Shown: piece by piece, positions 30,942 to 38,961 of the stretch
How positions within the stretch are numbered: the first letter of the stretch is position 1
How the letters are laid out: each line of letters starts with the position of its first letter
Assembly: GCA_035553855.1 (NCBI GenBank)
Contig: DATMJO010000082.1
Span: 37,217 to 101,216 of the forward strand
DNA from: JBBDYQ01 sp035553855
GTDB taxonomy: Bacteria > Actinomycetota > Thermoleophilia > Solirubrobacterales > Thermoleophilaceae
DNA: 64,000 nt
Reading direction: 5' to 3'
Translations under genes and position numbers: made by a program
The notes under the pieces: model-generated
Databases searched by the model: none
Seen by the model: only the letters and a program-made list of their open reading frames with translations
Told to the model about the DNA's origin: nothing

Positions 30942-32323
30942 CGCTGGTCGCACCCGAGCTCGCGCAGCGGGTGATCGCGCGCGCGCTGGCACGGGGCGGC
31001 GATTTCGGCGAGCTCTACGCCGAGCACCGCAGCGGCCTCGCGCTCTCGCTCGAGGACGGACTCGTCGAGCGCCCCCAGGCGGGATCGGAGCGGGGCGCCT
31101 CCGTGCGGGTCGTCTCCGGTGACGCGACCTACTTCGGATACGTGGACGGGCTCGCGGAGGAGGACCTGCTGCGGGTCGCGGACTCCGTCTCGCAGGCCCT
31201 GCGGGGCGAGCGGCGAGAGCCCGCCGCGCTCACGGCCGCGACCGTGCCCGCCCGCCACGAGGTCACGATGCCCCCCGGCGAGGTGGAGGCCTCCGCCAAG
31301 GTCGAGCTGCTGCGGGCCTGCGACGAGCACGGCCGCGCGAAGGGCGCCGAGGTCGTGCAGCTCACCGCGAGCTATGGCGAGGCACGCAGGATCGTGGAGG
31401 TCTTCAGCTCCGAGGGCGTGGCGGCCGCCGACGACCGCACCCGCGTCCGCCTCGGCGTCCAGGTCGTCGCGAAGCGCGGCGACCGCGTCGAGACCGGGCA
31501 CCGCACCCTCGGCGCCCACGCGGGCTTCGAGATCGTCGCCGGGCGCGAGCGCGAGGTGGCCGAGGACGCGGCGCAGAAGGCGCTGACGCTGCTGGACGCG
31601 GTCGACGCGCCCAGTGGCCGCATGCCGGTGGTGGTCGGGAACGGCTTCGGGGGCGTCCTGCTACACGAGGCGGTCGGTCACGGGCTCGAGGCGGACGCCG
31701 TCCAGAAGCGGGCGAGCGTCTACGCCGGAAAGCTCGGGGAGATGATCGCCCCGGCATTCGTCACGGCCTACGACGACGGGCTCAAGGCGGGGGAGTGGGG
31801 GAGCGACGGTATCGACGACGAGGGCACGCCCACGCGCAGGACGACCGTGATCGAGGACGGGCGCCTGACCTCCTACCTGTATGACCTGGTGCGCGCCCGC
31901 AAGGACGGGGTCGCCTCCACCGGGAACGGCCGGCGGGAGTCGTTCCGCCACCTGCCGGTGCCGCGCATGACCAACACCTACTTCGCCGAGGGGGACGCAA
32001 CCCCGGAGGATCTGATCGCGGGCGTGGAGCGCGGGCTCTACGCGGTTTCGTTCGGAGGCGGCCAGGTCGAGCCCGCCACGGGCGACTTCGTCTTCGGCGT
32101 GTCCGAGGGCTACCTGATCGAGGACGGCCGCGTGACGGCGCCCGTCCGGGGCGCCACGCTCACCGGCAACGGCCTCGACGCGCTCATGCAGATCGACGGC
32201 ATCGCTGCCGACCTCGCGATCGCGACCGGCTACTGCGGCAAGGCGGGCCAGCGCGTGGCCGCGGGCGTCGGCCAGCCGCATGTGAGGCTCCGCGCCCTGA
32301 CCGTGGGCGGCACGGCCGCGTGA
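30938..32323 (+). CDS. tldD: TldD-type metalloprotease subunit
   Basis: 461 residues from GTG 30938. GVLLHEAVGHGLEADAVQ contains the HExxxH zinc motif of TldD. VRVVSGDATYFGYVDGL (N domain) and TNTYFAEGDATPEDLIAGV (C domain) are typical. TldD works as a heterodimer with TldE to cleave unfolded or modified peptides such as microcin B17 or CcdA. tldE follows with a 4-base overlap. A RiPP or toxin substrate is not evident nearby. Confidence 0.94.
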   Translation: MTLVAPELAQRVIARALARGGDFGELYAEHRSGLALSLEDGLVERPQAGSERGASVRVVSGDATYFGYVDGLAEEDLLRVADSVSQALRGERREPAALTAATVPARHEVTMPPGEVEASAKVELLRACDEHGRAKGAEVVQLTASYGEARRIVEVFSSEGVAAADDRTRVRLGVQVVAKRGDRVETGHRTLGAHAGFEIVAGREREVAEDAAQKALTLLDAVDAPSGRMPVVVGNGFGGVLLHEAVGHGLEADAVQKRASVYAGKLGEMIAPAFVTAYDDGLKAGEWGSDGIDDEGTPTRRTTVIEDGRLTSYLYDLVRARKDGVASTGNGRRESFRHLPVPRMTNTYFAEGDATPEDLIAGVERGLYAVSFGGGQVEPATGDFVFGVSEGYLIEDGRVTAPVRGATLTGNGLDALMQIDGIAADLAIATGYCGKAGQRVAAGVGQPHVRLRALTVGGTAA

Positions 32324-33678
32324 GCGCGGCCACCGACATCTCCGGCGTCGCCGCGCGGGCGATCGAGGCCGCGGCCGCCGCCGGCGCGGGCGAGGCCGAG
32401 GCTTGGTGCGAGCAGTCGGTCAGCCGCCAGATCCGCGTGTACGAGGGCGCCGTCGAGAGCCTCACCGATTCCGGCGCCCGCGGGCTCGGGGTGCGCGCCT
32501 TCCTCGGAGGCCGCAGCGGCTACGCCTACGGCACCGACCTCTCGCCGTCCGGGCTCGAGGCGATCGCGCGGGCGGCCGTCGAGGCCGCCTCGATCGCCGA
32601 CGAGGACGAGCACGCCGGGCTGCCGGACGAGACGGGCTCCTCGGACGTGGCGGGGCTCCATTCCCCCGAGATCGCCGCGTGGACCACCGAGCGCAAGGTG
32701 GACCTGGCGCTTGCGGTGGAGCGCGCCGCCCGCGCCATCGACGGCGTGTCGCAGGTCGAGGACACCGTCTACGCGGACACGGAGGGCCGCTCGGCCTTCG
32801 CGAACACGCGCGGCGGTTCCGGCGAGTACGAGGCGAGCGCGGCGTGGGCCTGGTGCTCGGCCTTCGCGGGCGAGGGCGCCGACCTGATGACCGGGCTCGG
32901 TGTTGACATGGCGCGCGACCCGGCGGGGCTCGACCCCGAGGCGATCGGCGCCGAGGCCGGAGGGCGGGCGCTCGAGCTGCGCGGAGCGCGCCAGGTGGCG
33001 AGCCGCCGCTGCCCCGTCGTGCTAGACGCGTTCGTCGCGGCGAGCTTCCTCGGCTTCATCGGGGGCATGCTCTCGGCCGAGGCGGTCCAGCGTGGGCGCT
33101 CGCTGTTCGCCGGCCGCGAGGGCGACGAGGTGGCATCGGCGGCGCTGCGGCTCGTGGACGACCCGACCGACGCCGACGGCCCGTCCAGCGCGCCCTTCGA
33201 CGGCGAGGGGTCGCCGACCGGCGTCACGCCGCTGATCGAGGGCGGGCGCCTCCAGGGCTACCTCTTCGACGTCCAGACGGCCCGGAGGGCGGGCCGCGCC
33301 ACCACCGGCAACGCCACCCGCGGCTCCTACCGGTCGCCGCCGAGGGTCGGCGCGACGAACCTGGTGGCCGACGCGGGCACCGACACGCTCGCCGAGCTCG
33401 TGCGGCGGGCTGGCGACGGCATGCTCGTGACGGACGTCGCGGGCCTCCACTCGGGGGTCAACCCGGTCTCCGGGAACTTCTCCGTCGGCGCCACGGGAAG
33501 GCTGATCGAGGGCGGCGAGCTCGGCGCGCCGGTGCGGGAGATGACGATCGCCAGCGACCTCGTCTCGATGCTCCGCGCGATCGCCGCGGTGGGCTCGGAA
33601 TCACGCTGGGTGCCCTTCGGCGGGAGCGTCCGGGCGGCGCCGCTGCTTCTGTCCGAGATGTCCGTCTCGGGCTCCTGA
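32320..33678 (+). CDS. tldE: TldE/PmbA non-catalytic partner
   Basis: 452 residues from GTG 32320. Same fold as TldD (SLTDSGARGLGVRAFLGGRSGYAYG; TRGSYRSPPRVGATNLVADAG; GLHSGVNPVSGNFSVGATG) but no HExxxH, as expected for TldE. Coupled to tldD. Two small hairpins with T-runs follow the stop, probably ending the operon. Confidence 0.93.
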   Translation: MSAATDISGVAARAIEAAAAAGAGEAEAWCEQSVSRQIRVYEGAVESLTDSGARGLGVRAFLGGRSGYAYGTDLSPSGLEAIARAAVEAASIADEDEHAGLPDETGSSDVAGLHSPEIAAWTTERKVDLALAVERAARAIDGVSQVEDTVYADTEGRSAFANTRGGSGEYEASAAWAWCSAFAGEGADLMTGLGVDMARDPAGLDPEAIGAEAGGRALELRGARQVASRRCPVVLDAFVAASFLGFIGGMLSAEAVQRGRSLFAGREGDEVASAALRLVDDPTDADGPSSAPFDGEGSPTGVTPLIEGGRLQGYLFDVQTARRAGRATTGNATRGSYRSPPRVGATNLVADAGTDTLAELVRRAGDGMLVTDVAGLHSGVNPVSGNFSVGATGRLIEGGELGAPVREMTIASDLVSMLRAIAAVGSESRWVPFGGSVRAAPLLLSEMSVSGS

Positions 33679-33680
33679 CA

Positions 33681-33698
33681 CCGCAAATAGCGGCTTTT
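33681..33698 (+). terminator. Rho-independent terminator 1 after tldE
   Basis: CCGC-AAATA-GCGG-C-TTTT: a 4-base stem immediately after the tldE stop followed by four T. Weak alone, backed by a second hairpin 14 bases on. Confidence 0.4.
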
Positions 33699-33711
33699 CG
33701 CCGGTCAGAAC

Positions 33712-33730
33712 CCGCTGTTCAAGCGGTTTT
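33712..33730 (+). terminator. Rho-independent terminator 2 after tldE
   Basis: CCGCT-GTTCA-AGCGG then TTTT: 5-base stem, 5-base loop and T-run. Placed between tldE and the HU gene, it would isolate the strongly expressed HU transcript from the tldDE operon. Confidence 0.5.
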
Positions 33731-33795
33731 CCCGTTCTGGCCGTCCGGGGCTGCTGTTAGTTTCGGCTCCTTACCTGGCACCCTAAGGAGGAACA

Positions 33796-34071
33796 GTGAC
33801 CAAAGGTGAGTTCGTTGATCAGGTGGCGGCAAACGCCGACATCTCCAAGGGCGATGCGGCCAAGGCCGTCGATGCTGTCCTTGACACGATCCAGGAGACC
33901 CTCGTCCGGGGCGGCGAGGTGAACTTCACCGGGTTCGGCAAGTTCTCCGTCGCGGATCGGGGCGCCCGGCAGGGCGTGAACCCGCGCACCGGTGAGCGGA
34001 TCCAGATCGCGGCCAGCAAGGCGCCGCGGTTCAGCGCCGGTTCCGCCCTCAAGAAGGCCGTCAACGCCTGA
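33796..34071 (+). CDS. hup: HU-family DNA-binding protein
   Basis: 91 residues from GTG 33796 with a strong Shine-Dalgarno AAGGAGG (33785-33791). MTKGEFVDQVAANADISKG, then GEVNFTGFGKFSVADR and the DNA-binding arm GVNPRTGERIQI. Short HU without the Lys/Ala-rich tail seen in mycobacterial HupB. Nucleoid architecture protein. Its upstream gap is AT-richer and likely holds a strong promoter. Confidence 0.97.
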   Translation: MTKGEFVDQVAANADISKGDAAKAVDAVLDTIQETLVRGGEVNFTGFGKFSVADRGARQGVNPRTGERIQIAASKAPRFSAGSALKKAVNA

Positions 34072-35035
34072 GGCCCATCAGGCGGAGGGCGGGCCGGCAG
34101 CTCTGATCGCGGGTCCGCCCGAAACGTTTCCGGACCGTCTGGCTGCGCTCGTCGAAGGGCGGCGCAGCCAGATCGTCCTGGGCCTGGACCCGGATCCGGC
34201 CCGTCTCTGGCCGTCGGCGCTCGACGCCGTCGCCGGCGGCACGGGCGATCCCGGGCGGCTGACCGGCGAGGCCGTGGCGGCCCACTGCGCCGCGGCGATC
34301 GCCGCTGCGGGCCCCGCCTGCGTCGCGATCAAGCCCCAGCTCGCCTGCTTCGAGCGCCTCGGCGCCCACGGCTGGGCGGCGCTCGAGAGCACGGTGGCCG
34401 CCGCACACGCGGCCGGACTGCTCGTGATCGCGGACGGCAAGCGCGGTGACGTTCCGGTCACGGCGCGCGCGTACGGCCAGGCGCTCACGACGGGCGTGGA
34501 CGGCCCGTTCGGGCGCGCCGGCGGCCTGGGCGCCGACGCCTTCACCGCGAACCCGCTGCTGGGGCGCGACTCGCTCGAACCGCTGACCGAGGCGGCCGCG
34601 GCCTCCGGAGCGGGGGTCTTCTGCCTCGTCCGCACCTCGAACCCCGGAGCCGCCGACGTCCAGGACCTCGACACCGGGGGCGCGCCCCTCCACGAGCGGC
34701 TCGCCTCGCTGGTCGACTCGATCGGCGAGCCGCTCCGCGGCGCGAACGGCCTCTCCGCGGTCGGGGCGGTTACCGGCGCGACGAAGCCCGAGCTGCTCGA
34801 GCGGCTGCGCGAGCTCATGCCGCGCGCGATCTTCCTGCTTCCCGGCGTCGGCGCCCAGGGCGGTGCGGTCGAGGACCTCGCCGCGGCGTTCGCGCCCCAT
34901 CCGGCGGCAGGGCTCGTCACCGCGTCCCGCTCGATCGTGGACGCCGGAGCGGGGGGAGAGGACCCCGCCGGGGCCGCGCGGGACGCGGCCGAGGCGCTCC
35001 GCTCCGCGGCCTGGCGCATCGCGGGCGGCGGCTAG
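33992..35035 (+). CDS. pyrF: Orotidine 5'-phosphate decarboxylase (type 2)
   Basis: Motifs IVLGLDPDPARLWP, VAIKPQLACFERLG, LLVIADGKRGDVP (catalytic D-x-K-R-x-D) and FTANPLLGRDSLEP are those of actinobacterial PyrF. Last step of UMP synthesis. GTG 33992 is the only standard start codon upstream of the conserved region but lies 80 bases inside hup and adds about 37 odd residues. CTG 34103 would give a family-like N terminus (IAGPPETFPDRLAALVEG). I therefore think the true start is probably 34103. Confidence 0.9.
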   Translation: MSGSRSRPARRRGSAPVPPSRRPSTPEAHQAEGGPAALIAGPPETFPDRLAALVEGRRSQIVLGLDPDPARLWPSALDAVAGGTGDPGRLTGEAVAAHCAAAIAAAGPACVAIKPQLACFERLGAHGWAALESTVAAAHAAGLLVIADGKRGDVPVTARAYGQALTTGVDGPFGRAGGLGADAFTANPLLGRDSLEPLTEAAAASGAGVFCLVRTSNPGAADVQDLDTGGAPLHERLASLVDSIGEPLRGANGLSAVGAVTGATKPELLERLRELMPRAIFLLPGVGAQGGAVEDLAAAFAPHPAAGLVTASRSIVDAGAGGEDPAGAARDAAEALRSAAWRIAGGG

Positions 35036-35079
35036 CGCCGCCGCTGCGGTCCAGACGCGGCGCTAGCATCAGCGCGCCC

Positions 35080-35448
35080 ATGGAGGAACGGCACCGAAGC
35101 CCTGCGCGCCTCCTTGCACCCCTCGCGATGGTCGCGTTCGTCTTCGCCCTGTTCGTCGTGCTCTCGGGCTCGGACGTCGAGGAGACGGCCGATCCCCAGT
35201 CGGGACGCGCCGCCCAGGAGACCGACCTCGGGGGGTCCACGGAGACCACGGAGACGAGCACCACCGAGGAGTCCGCGGACGACTCCGACGGCGAGCTTCC
35301 CGACGAGTTCTACGTCGTGAAGGCGGGTGACACGCTCGCCGGGATCGCCCAGACGACCGGCGTCCCGGTCGAGATGCTCCAGGAGCTCAACCCGAACCTA
35401 GATCCGCAGGCGCTCGTGTCGGGCCAGCGGATCCGTCTGAAGGAGTGA
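35080..35448 (+). CDS. Membrane-anchored LysM-domain protein
   Basis: 122 residues. Short basic N terminus, one transmembrane helix (about 13-32, MVAFVFALFVVLSG), a Ser/Thr/Glu-rich linker, then a LysM domain (YVVKAGDTLAGIAQTTGVPV ... LNPNLDPQALVSGQRIRL). LysM binds peptidoglycan. It overlaps the DD-carboxypeptidase gene by four bases, so both act at the wall. TAGCAT lies 10 bases before ATG. Confidence 0.92.
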   Translation: MEERHRSPARLLAPLAMVAFVFALFVVLSGSDVEETADPQSGRAAQETDLGGSTETTETSTTEESADDSDGELPDEFYVVKAGDTLAGIAQTTGVPVEMLQELNPNLDPQALVSGQRIRLKE

Positions 35449-36650
35449 GCCCGCGGCGGCTCGCCGCCCTGGCGGTCGCGCTGGCGGCGGCGGTCCACGC
35501 GCCGGCCGTGGGTGCGGCGGTCGCCAAGCCCGACCCGGGTGGGCGCGCCGCGATCCTGGTCGATGCCCGGACGGGCGACGTCCTGCTCGAGGAGAACGCC
35601 GCCGTGGAGCGGCCGATAGCCAGCGCGACGAAGCTGATGACCGCGCTGCTCACCCTGGAGCGCACGCGCCCGGAGCAGGTGTTCGTGGCCGCTCCCTACC
35701 GGGCGAGCCCGATCGAGTCGAAGATCAACCTGCGCCGCGGCGAGCGCATGCGCGTCGACGACCTGCTCGAGGCGCTCCTGCTCGAGAGCGCGAACGACGC
35801 GGCCGTGACCCTGGCCGAGAACATCGCGCCGAGCCGCAAGGCCTTCGTGGCGCTCATGAACTCCCGGGCGCGGGAGCTGGGGCTGGAGGACACGAGCTAT
35901 GCGAACCCGATCGGCTTCGACGACCCGGCCAACCACTCGAGCGCCCGCGACCTCGCGACGCTCGCGCGGCGACTGCTCGCGAACCCCCTGTTCGCGCGGA
36001 TCGTGGACCTGCCGGTCGCGACGCTCGAGACCGGGGCCCGCGAGCGCGTCGTGCGCAACCGCAACCGCCTGATCGCCCGCGTCCCGTTCGTCAACGGTGT
36101 GAAGACGGGGCGCACGCGCGGCGCGGGCTACGTGCTCGTCGGCTCCGCCACGGGCCGCGGGGCAACGGTCGTCAGCGTGGTGCTCGGCGAGCCCTCGGAG
36201 TCCGCGCGGGACGCCGACACGCTCGCGCTCCTCCGCTACGGGCTCGACCAGTTCCGCCGTGTCCCGGTGCTGCGCGCGGGGCGCGAGCTGGCGCGCGCCG
36301 ATGTGCGCTGGCACGACGGCGAGGTGGCGCTCGCGAGCGGCGGCTCGTTCGCCCTCACGGTCCGGCGCGGCGAGCGCCCGAGGGCCGTCGTCGACGTTCC
36401 CGAGGAGCTCGAGGGGCCTCTCGCGAAGGGCGAACGGGTCGGGACGGTGCGGGTCACGAGCAAGGGCCGCACGGTTCACACGGCGCCGGTGCTCACCGCG
36501 GAGGAGGTGCCCGGCGCGGGCCTTCCGCGGCGCATCTCGTCCACCCTCGGTGGAGCGCTCACCCTCCTCCTCGCGCTCGGCGTGATTGCGGCCGCCGGCC
36601 TCGGGGGACTACGGTTGCGCGCGGTGCGAAGGAGCCGCGCCCGCGCATGA
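35445..36650 (+). CDS. D-alanyl-D-alanine carboxypeptidase (DacF/PBP5 type)
   Basis: 401 residues from GTG 35445. Signal peptide, then S60-A-T-K63 (SxxK nucleophile), SAN (SxN motif in LLESANDAAV) and KTG (VNGVKTGRTRGAGY). A C-terminal membrane helix (LTLLLALGVIAAAGLGGL) anchors it. Trims the terminal D-Ala of peptidoglycan stem peptides. Coupled to the LysM protein and, by a 4-base overlap, to the sugar kinase downstream. Confidence 0.93.
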   Translation: MSPRRLAALAVALAAAVHAPAVGAAVAKPDPGGRAAILVDARTGDVLLEENAAVERPIASATKLMTALLTLERTRPEQVFVAAPYRASPIESKINLRRGERMRVDDLLEALLLESANDAAVTLAENIAPSRKAFVALMNSRARELGLEDTSYANPIGFDDPANHSSARDLATLARRLLANPLFARIVDLPVATLETGARERVVRNRNRLIARVPFVNGVKTGRTRGAGYVLVGSATGRGATVVSVVLGEPSESARDADTLALLRYGLDQFRRVPVLRAGRELARADVRWHDGEVALASGGSFALTVRRGERPRAVVDVPEELEGPLAKGERVGTVRVTSKGRTVHTAPVLTAEEVPGAGLPRRISSTLGGALTLLLALGVIAAAGLGGLRLRAVRRSRARA

Positions 36651-37615
36651 TCATCACCGTCACCCTCAACGCCGCGATCGACAAGACCCTCGCGGTACCG
36701 AACTTCCGTCTCGGACGCCGCCATCGCGCCGTCGACCAGACGACCATGGCCGGGGGCAAGGGCGTGAACGTCGCCCGCGCGCTCAAGACGCTCGGCCAGC
36801 CCGTCATCGCCACCGGGATCGCGGGCGGTCCCACCGGCATGCGGATCATCGAGCAGCTCACGGAGGAGGCGATCCTCAGCGACTTCGTCCGCATCCGGGA
36901 GGAGTCGCGCACCTCGACCGCCGTCGTCGACCCGACCTCGGGCGAGCAGACCGAGATCAACGAGCGCGGCCCGACCGTGAGCGAGGCCGAGCTCGAGCTG
37001 TTCATCGACAAGCTGCTCTACCTGGCGAAGGGCGCGGCGCTCTGCTGCTTCTGCGGCAGCCTTCCCCCCGGCGTGCCCCCGCAGCTCTACGCCGACCTGG
37101 TCGGCGAGCTCGGGCGCCTGGGCGTCACGACGATCCTCGACTCGGAGGGCGAGGCCCTGCGGCTGGCCACCCGCGCGGCGCCGGACGTGGTGACGCCGAA
37201 CGTGATCGAGGCCGAGGAGCTCGTCGGTCACGAGTTCGCCGACGAGGACGATCGCCGCACCGCGCTCGGCGAGATGCTCGAGCTGGGCGCGAGGGGCGCG
37301 ATCATGACGCTCGCGGACGGTTGCCTCGCGCTTCTCGACGGGGATGAGGGCGAGGGGACGATGTACCGCGCGCGCATCGAGACGCAGGAGCCCGTCTCTG
37401 CCGTCGGCTCGGGCGACGCCTTCCTCGCGGGCTATGTCGCGGCGCGCTACACCGGCGGCGGTCATGAGCACGCGCTCAGGCACGCGGTCGCCTGCGGCGC
37501 CGAGTCGACGCAGCACATGGGCGCCGGCCGGCTGGATGCCCGCGAGGTCGAGCGGCTGATGCCCGAGATCGACGTGGAGCGGCTCGCGGGCCCCGTGGGC
37601 CAGCGCGGCGCCTGA
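36647..37615 (+). CDS. 1-phosphofructokinase-family sugar kinase (PfkB)
   Basis: 322 residues. TVTLNAAIDKTL, GGKGVNVARALKTLG and the C-terminal GSGDAFLAGYVAARY (anion hole and catalytic Asp) define the PfkB/LacC/FruK group. Substrate may be fructose 1-phosphate or tagatose 6-phosphate; no PTS or sugar genes adjoin it. ATG 36647 overlaps the dac stop. Unusual cysteine cluster ALCCFCGSLPPGV near residue 130. Confidence 0.88.
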   Translation: MIITVTLNAAIDKTLAVPNFRLGRRHRAVDQTTMAGGKGVNVARALKTLGQPVIATGIAGGPTGMRIIEQLTEEAILSDFVRIREESRTSTAVVDPTSGEQTEINERGPTVSEAELELFIDKLLYLAKGAALCCFCGSLPPGVPPQLYADLVGELGRLGVTTILDSEGEALRLATRAAPDVVTPNVIEAEELVGHEFADEDDRRTALGEMLELGARGAIMTLADGCLALLDGDEGEGTMYRARIETQEPVSAVGSGDAFLAGYVAARYTGGGHEHALRHAVACGAESTQHMGAGRLDAREVERLMPEIDVERLAGPVGQRGA

Positions 37616-37706
37616 GCGCGGCATGTGCCCGCGGCCTGAGCGTCAGGGGCCATTGCTATCGTGGGCCGTTCAGTCCGCCGCCGCCGAAATACCGCCGAGG
37701 TAGCCC

Positions 37707-38957
37707 ATGGAAGTCGAGATCGGTCGAGGTAAGAAGGGCCGCCGGGCCTACGGGTTCGACGACATCGCAATCGTCCCGTCGCGCAGGACGCGCGACCCGG
37801 ACGACATAGACATCACCTGGACGCTCGGTCCGTATCGCTTCGAACTGCCGCTGCTCGCCTCGGCGATGGACGGGGTCGTCAGCCCGGCCACGGCGGGCGC
37901 CCTCGGCAGGCTCGGCGGCCTCGCCGTGCTCAACCTCGAGGGCATCTGGACCCGCTATGAGGACGCGGACGCCCGGCTCGAGCACATCGCGACGCTTCCG
38001 AAGGAGTCGGCCACGGCGGAGATGCAGGCGATCTATGCCTCTCCCGTCAAGCCCGAGCTCGTGGCCCAGCGCGTCCGCGAGATCAAGGACCACGGCGTGG
38101 TCGCGGCAGCGTCGCTGACCCCCCAGAAGGTCACCGAGCACTACGAGCTCGCGCTGGAGGCGGGCCTCGACATCCTCGTGATCCAGGGCACCGTCATCTC
38201 GGCCGAGCACGTCTCCACCACCAGCGAGCCGCTCAACCTCAAGGAGTTCATCAAGGAGGTTCCGGTCCCGGTCATCGTCGGCGGCTGTGCCTCCTACTCG
38301 ACGGGCCTCCACCTCATGCGGACGGGAGCGGTCGGCGTGCTGGTGGGAGTCGGTCCCGGCGCGGCGTGTACCACGAGGGGCGTCCTCGGCATCGGCGTCC
38401 CGCAGGCCACCGCCATCGCGGACGTCGCGGCGGCCCGCTCCCAGCACATGCTGGAGACGGGCGAGTACGTGAACGTCATCGCGGACGGCGGCATGCGCAA
38501 CGGAGGCGACATCGCGAAGGCCGTCGCCTGCGGCGCGGACGCCGTGATGATCGGCTCGCCGCTGGCGCGCGCGTACGAGGCGCCCGGCCGCGGCTTCCAC
38601 TGGGGCATGGCCACCTTCCACCCGTCGCTCCCCCGTGGCGCGCGCGTGAAGACCCAGCAGAACGGCTCGCTCGAGCAGATCCTCATGGGCCCCGCCCATG
38701 AGAACGACGGCACGTTCAACCTCATCGGCAGCCTGCGCACGTCGATGGCCACCTGCGGCTATGAGGACATCCCGTCCTTCCACCGCGCGGAGGTCATGGT
38801 CGCGCCCGCGCTTCAGAGCGAGGGCAAGCACCTGCAGCGCGAGCAGTCGGTCGGGATGGGGGCCACTGCGGCCGCCGCCCCGGCGCCTCCGTCCAAGGAC
38901 GGCATCGCCGACGGCGTCGACCCCGCGGTGCAGGAAGCCGCGCTGGTCGAGAGCTAG
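37707..38957 (+). CDS. guaB3: GuaB3-type IMP dehydrogenase-related protein
   Basis: 416 residues. YGFDDIAIVPSRRTRDPDDI, ASAMDGVVSPATAG, the loop GVGPGAACTTRGVLG with a catalytic-type Cys, and VIADGGMRNGGDIAKAVACG match GuaB3 proteins of actinobacteria. It lacks the two CBS domains of ordinary GuaB. It lies 4 bases before guaA, so a role in guanine nucleotide synthesis is expected. Recent work suggests some GuaB3 enzymes act as GMP reductase or IMPDH; which applies here is unresolved. Confidence 0.92.
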   Translation: MEVEIGRGKKGRRAYGFDDIAIVPSRRTRDPDDIDITWTLGPYRFELPLLASAMDGVVSPATAGALGRLGGLAVLNLEGIWTRYEDADARLEHIATLPKESATAEMQAIYASPVKPELVAQRVREIKDHGVVAAASLTPQKVTEHYELALEAGLDILVIQGTVISAEHVSTTSEPLNLKEFIKEVPVPVIVGGCASYSTGLHLMRTGAVGVLVGVGPGAACTTRGVLGIGVPQATAIADVAAARSQHMLETGEYVNVIADGGMRNGGDIAKAVACGADAVMIGSPLARAYEAPGRGFHWGMATFHPSLPRGARVKTQQNGSLEQILMGPAHENDGTFNLIGSLRTSMATCGYEDIPSFHRAEVMVAPALQSEGKHLQREQSVGMGATAAAAPAPPSKDGIADGVDPAVQEAALVES

Positions 38958-38961
38958 GCGC

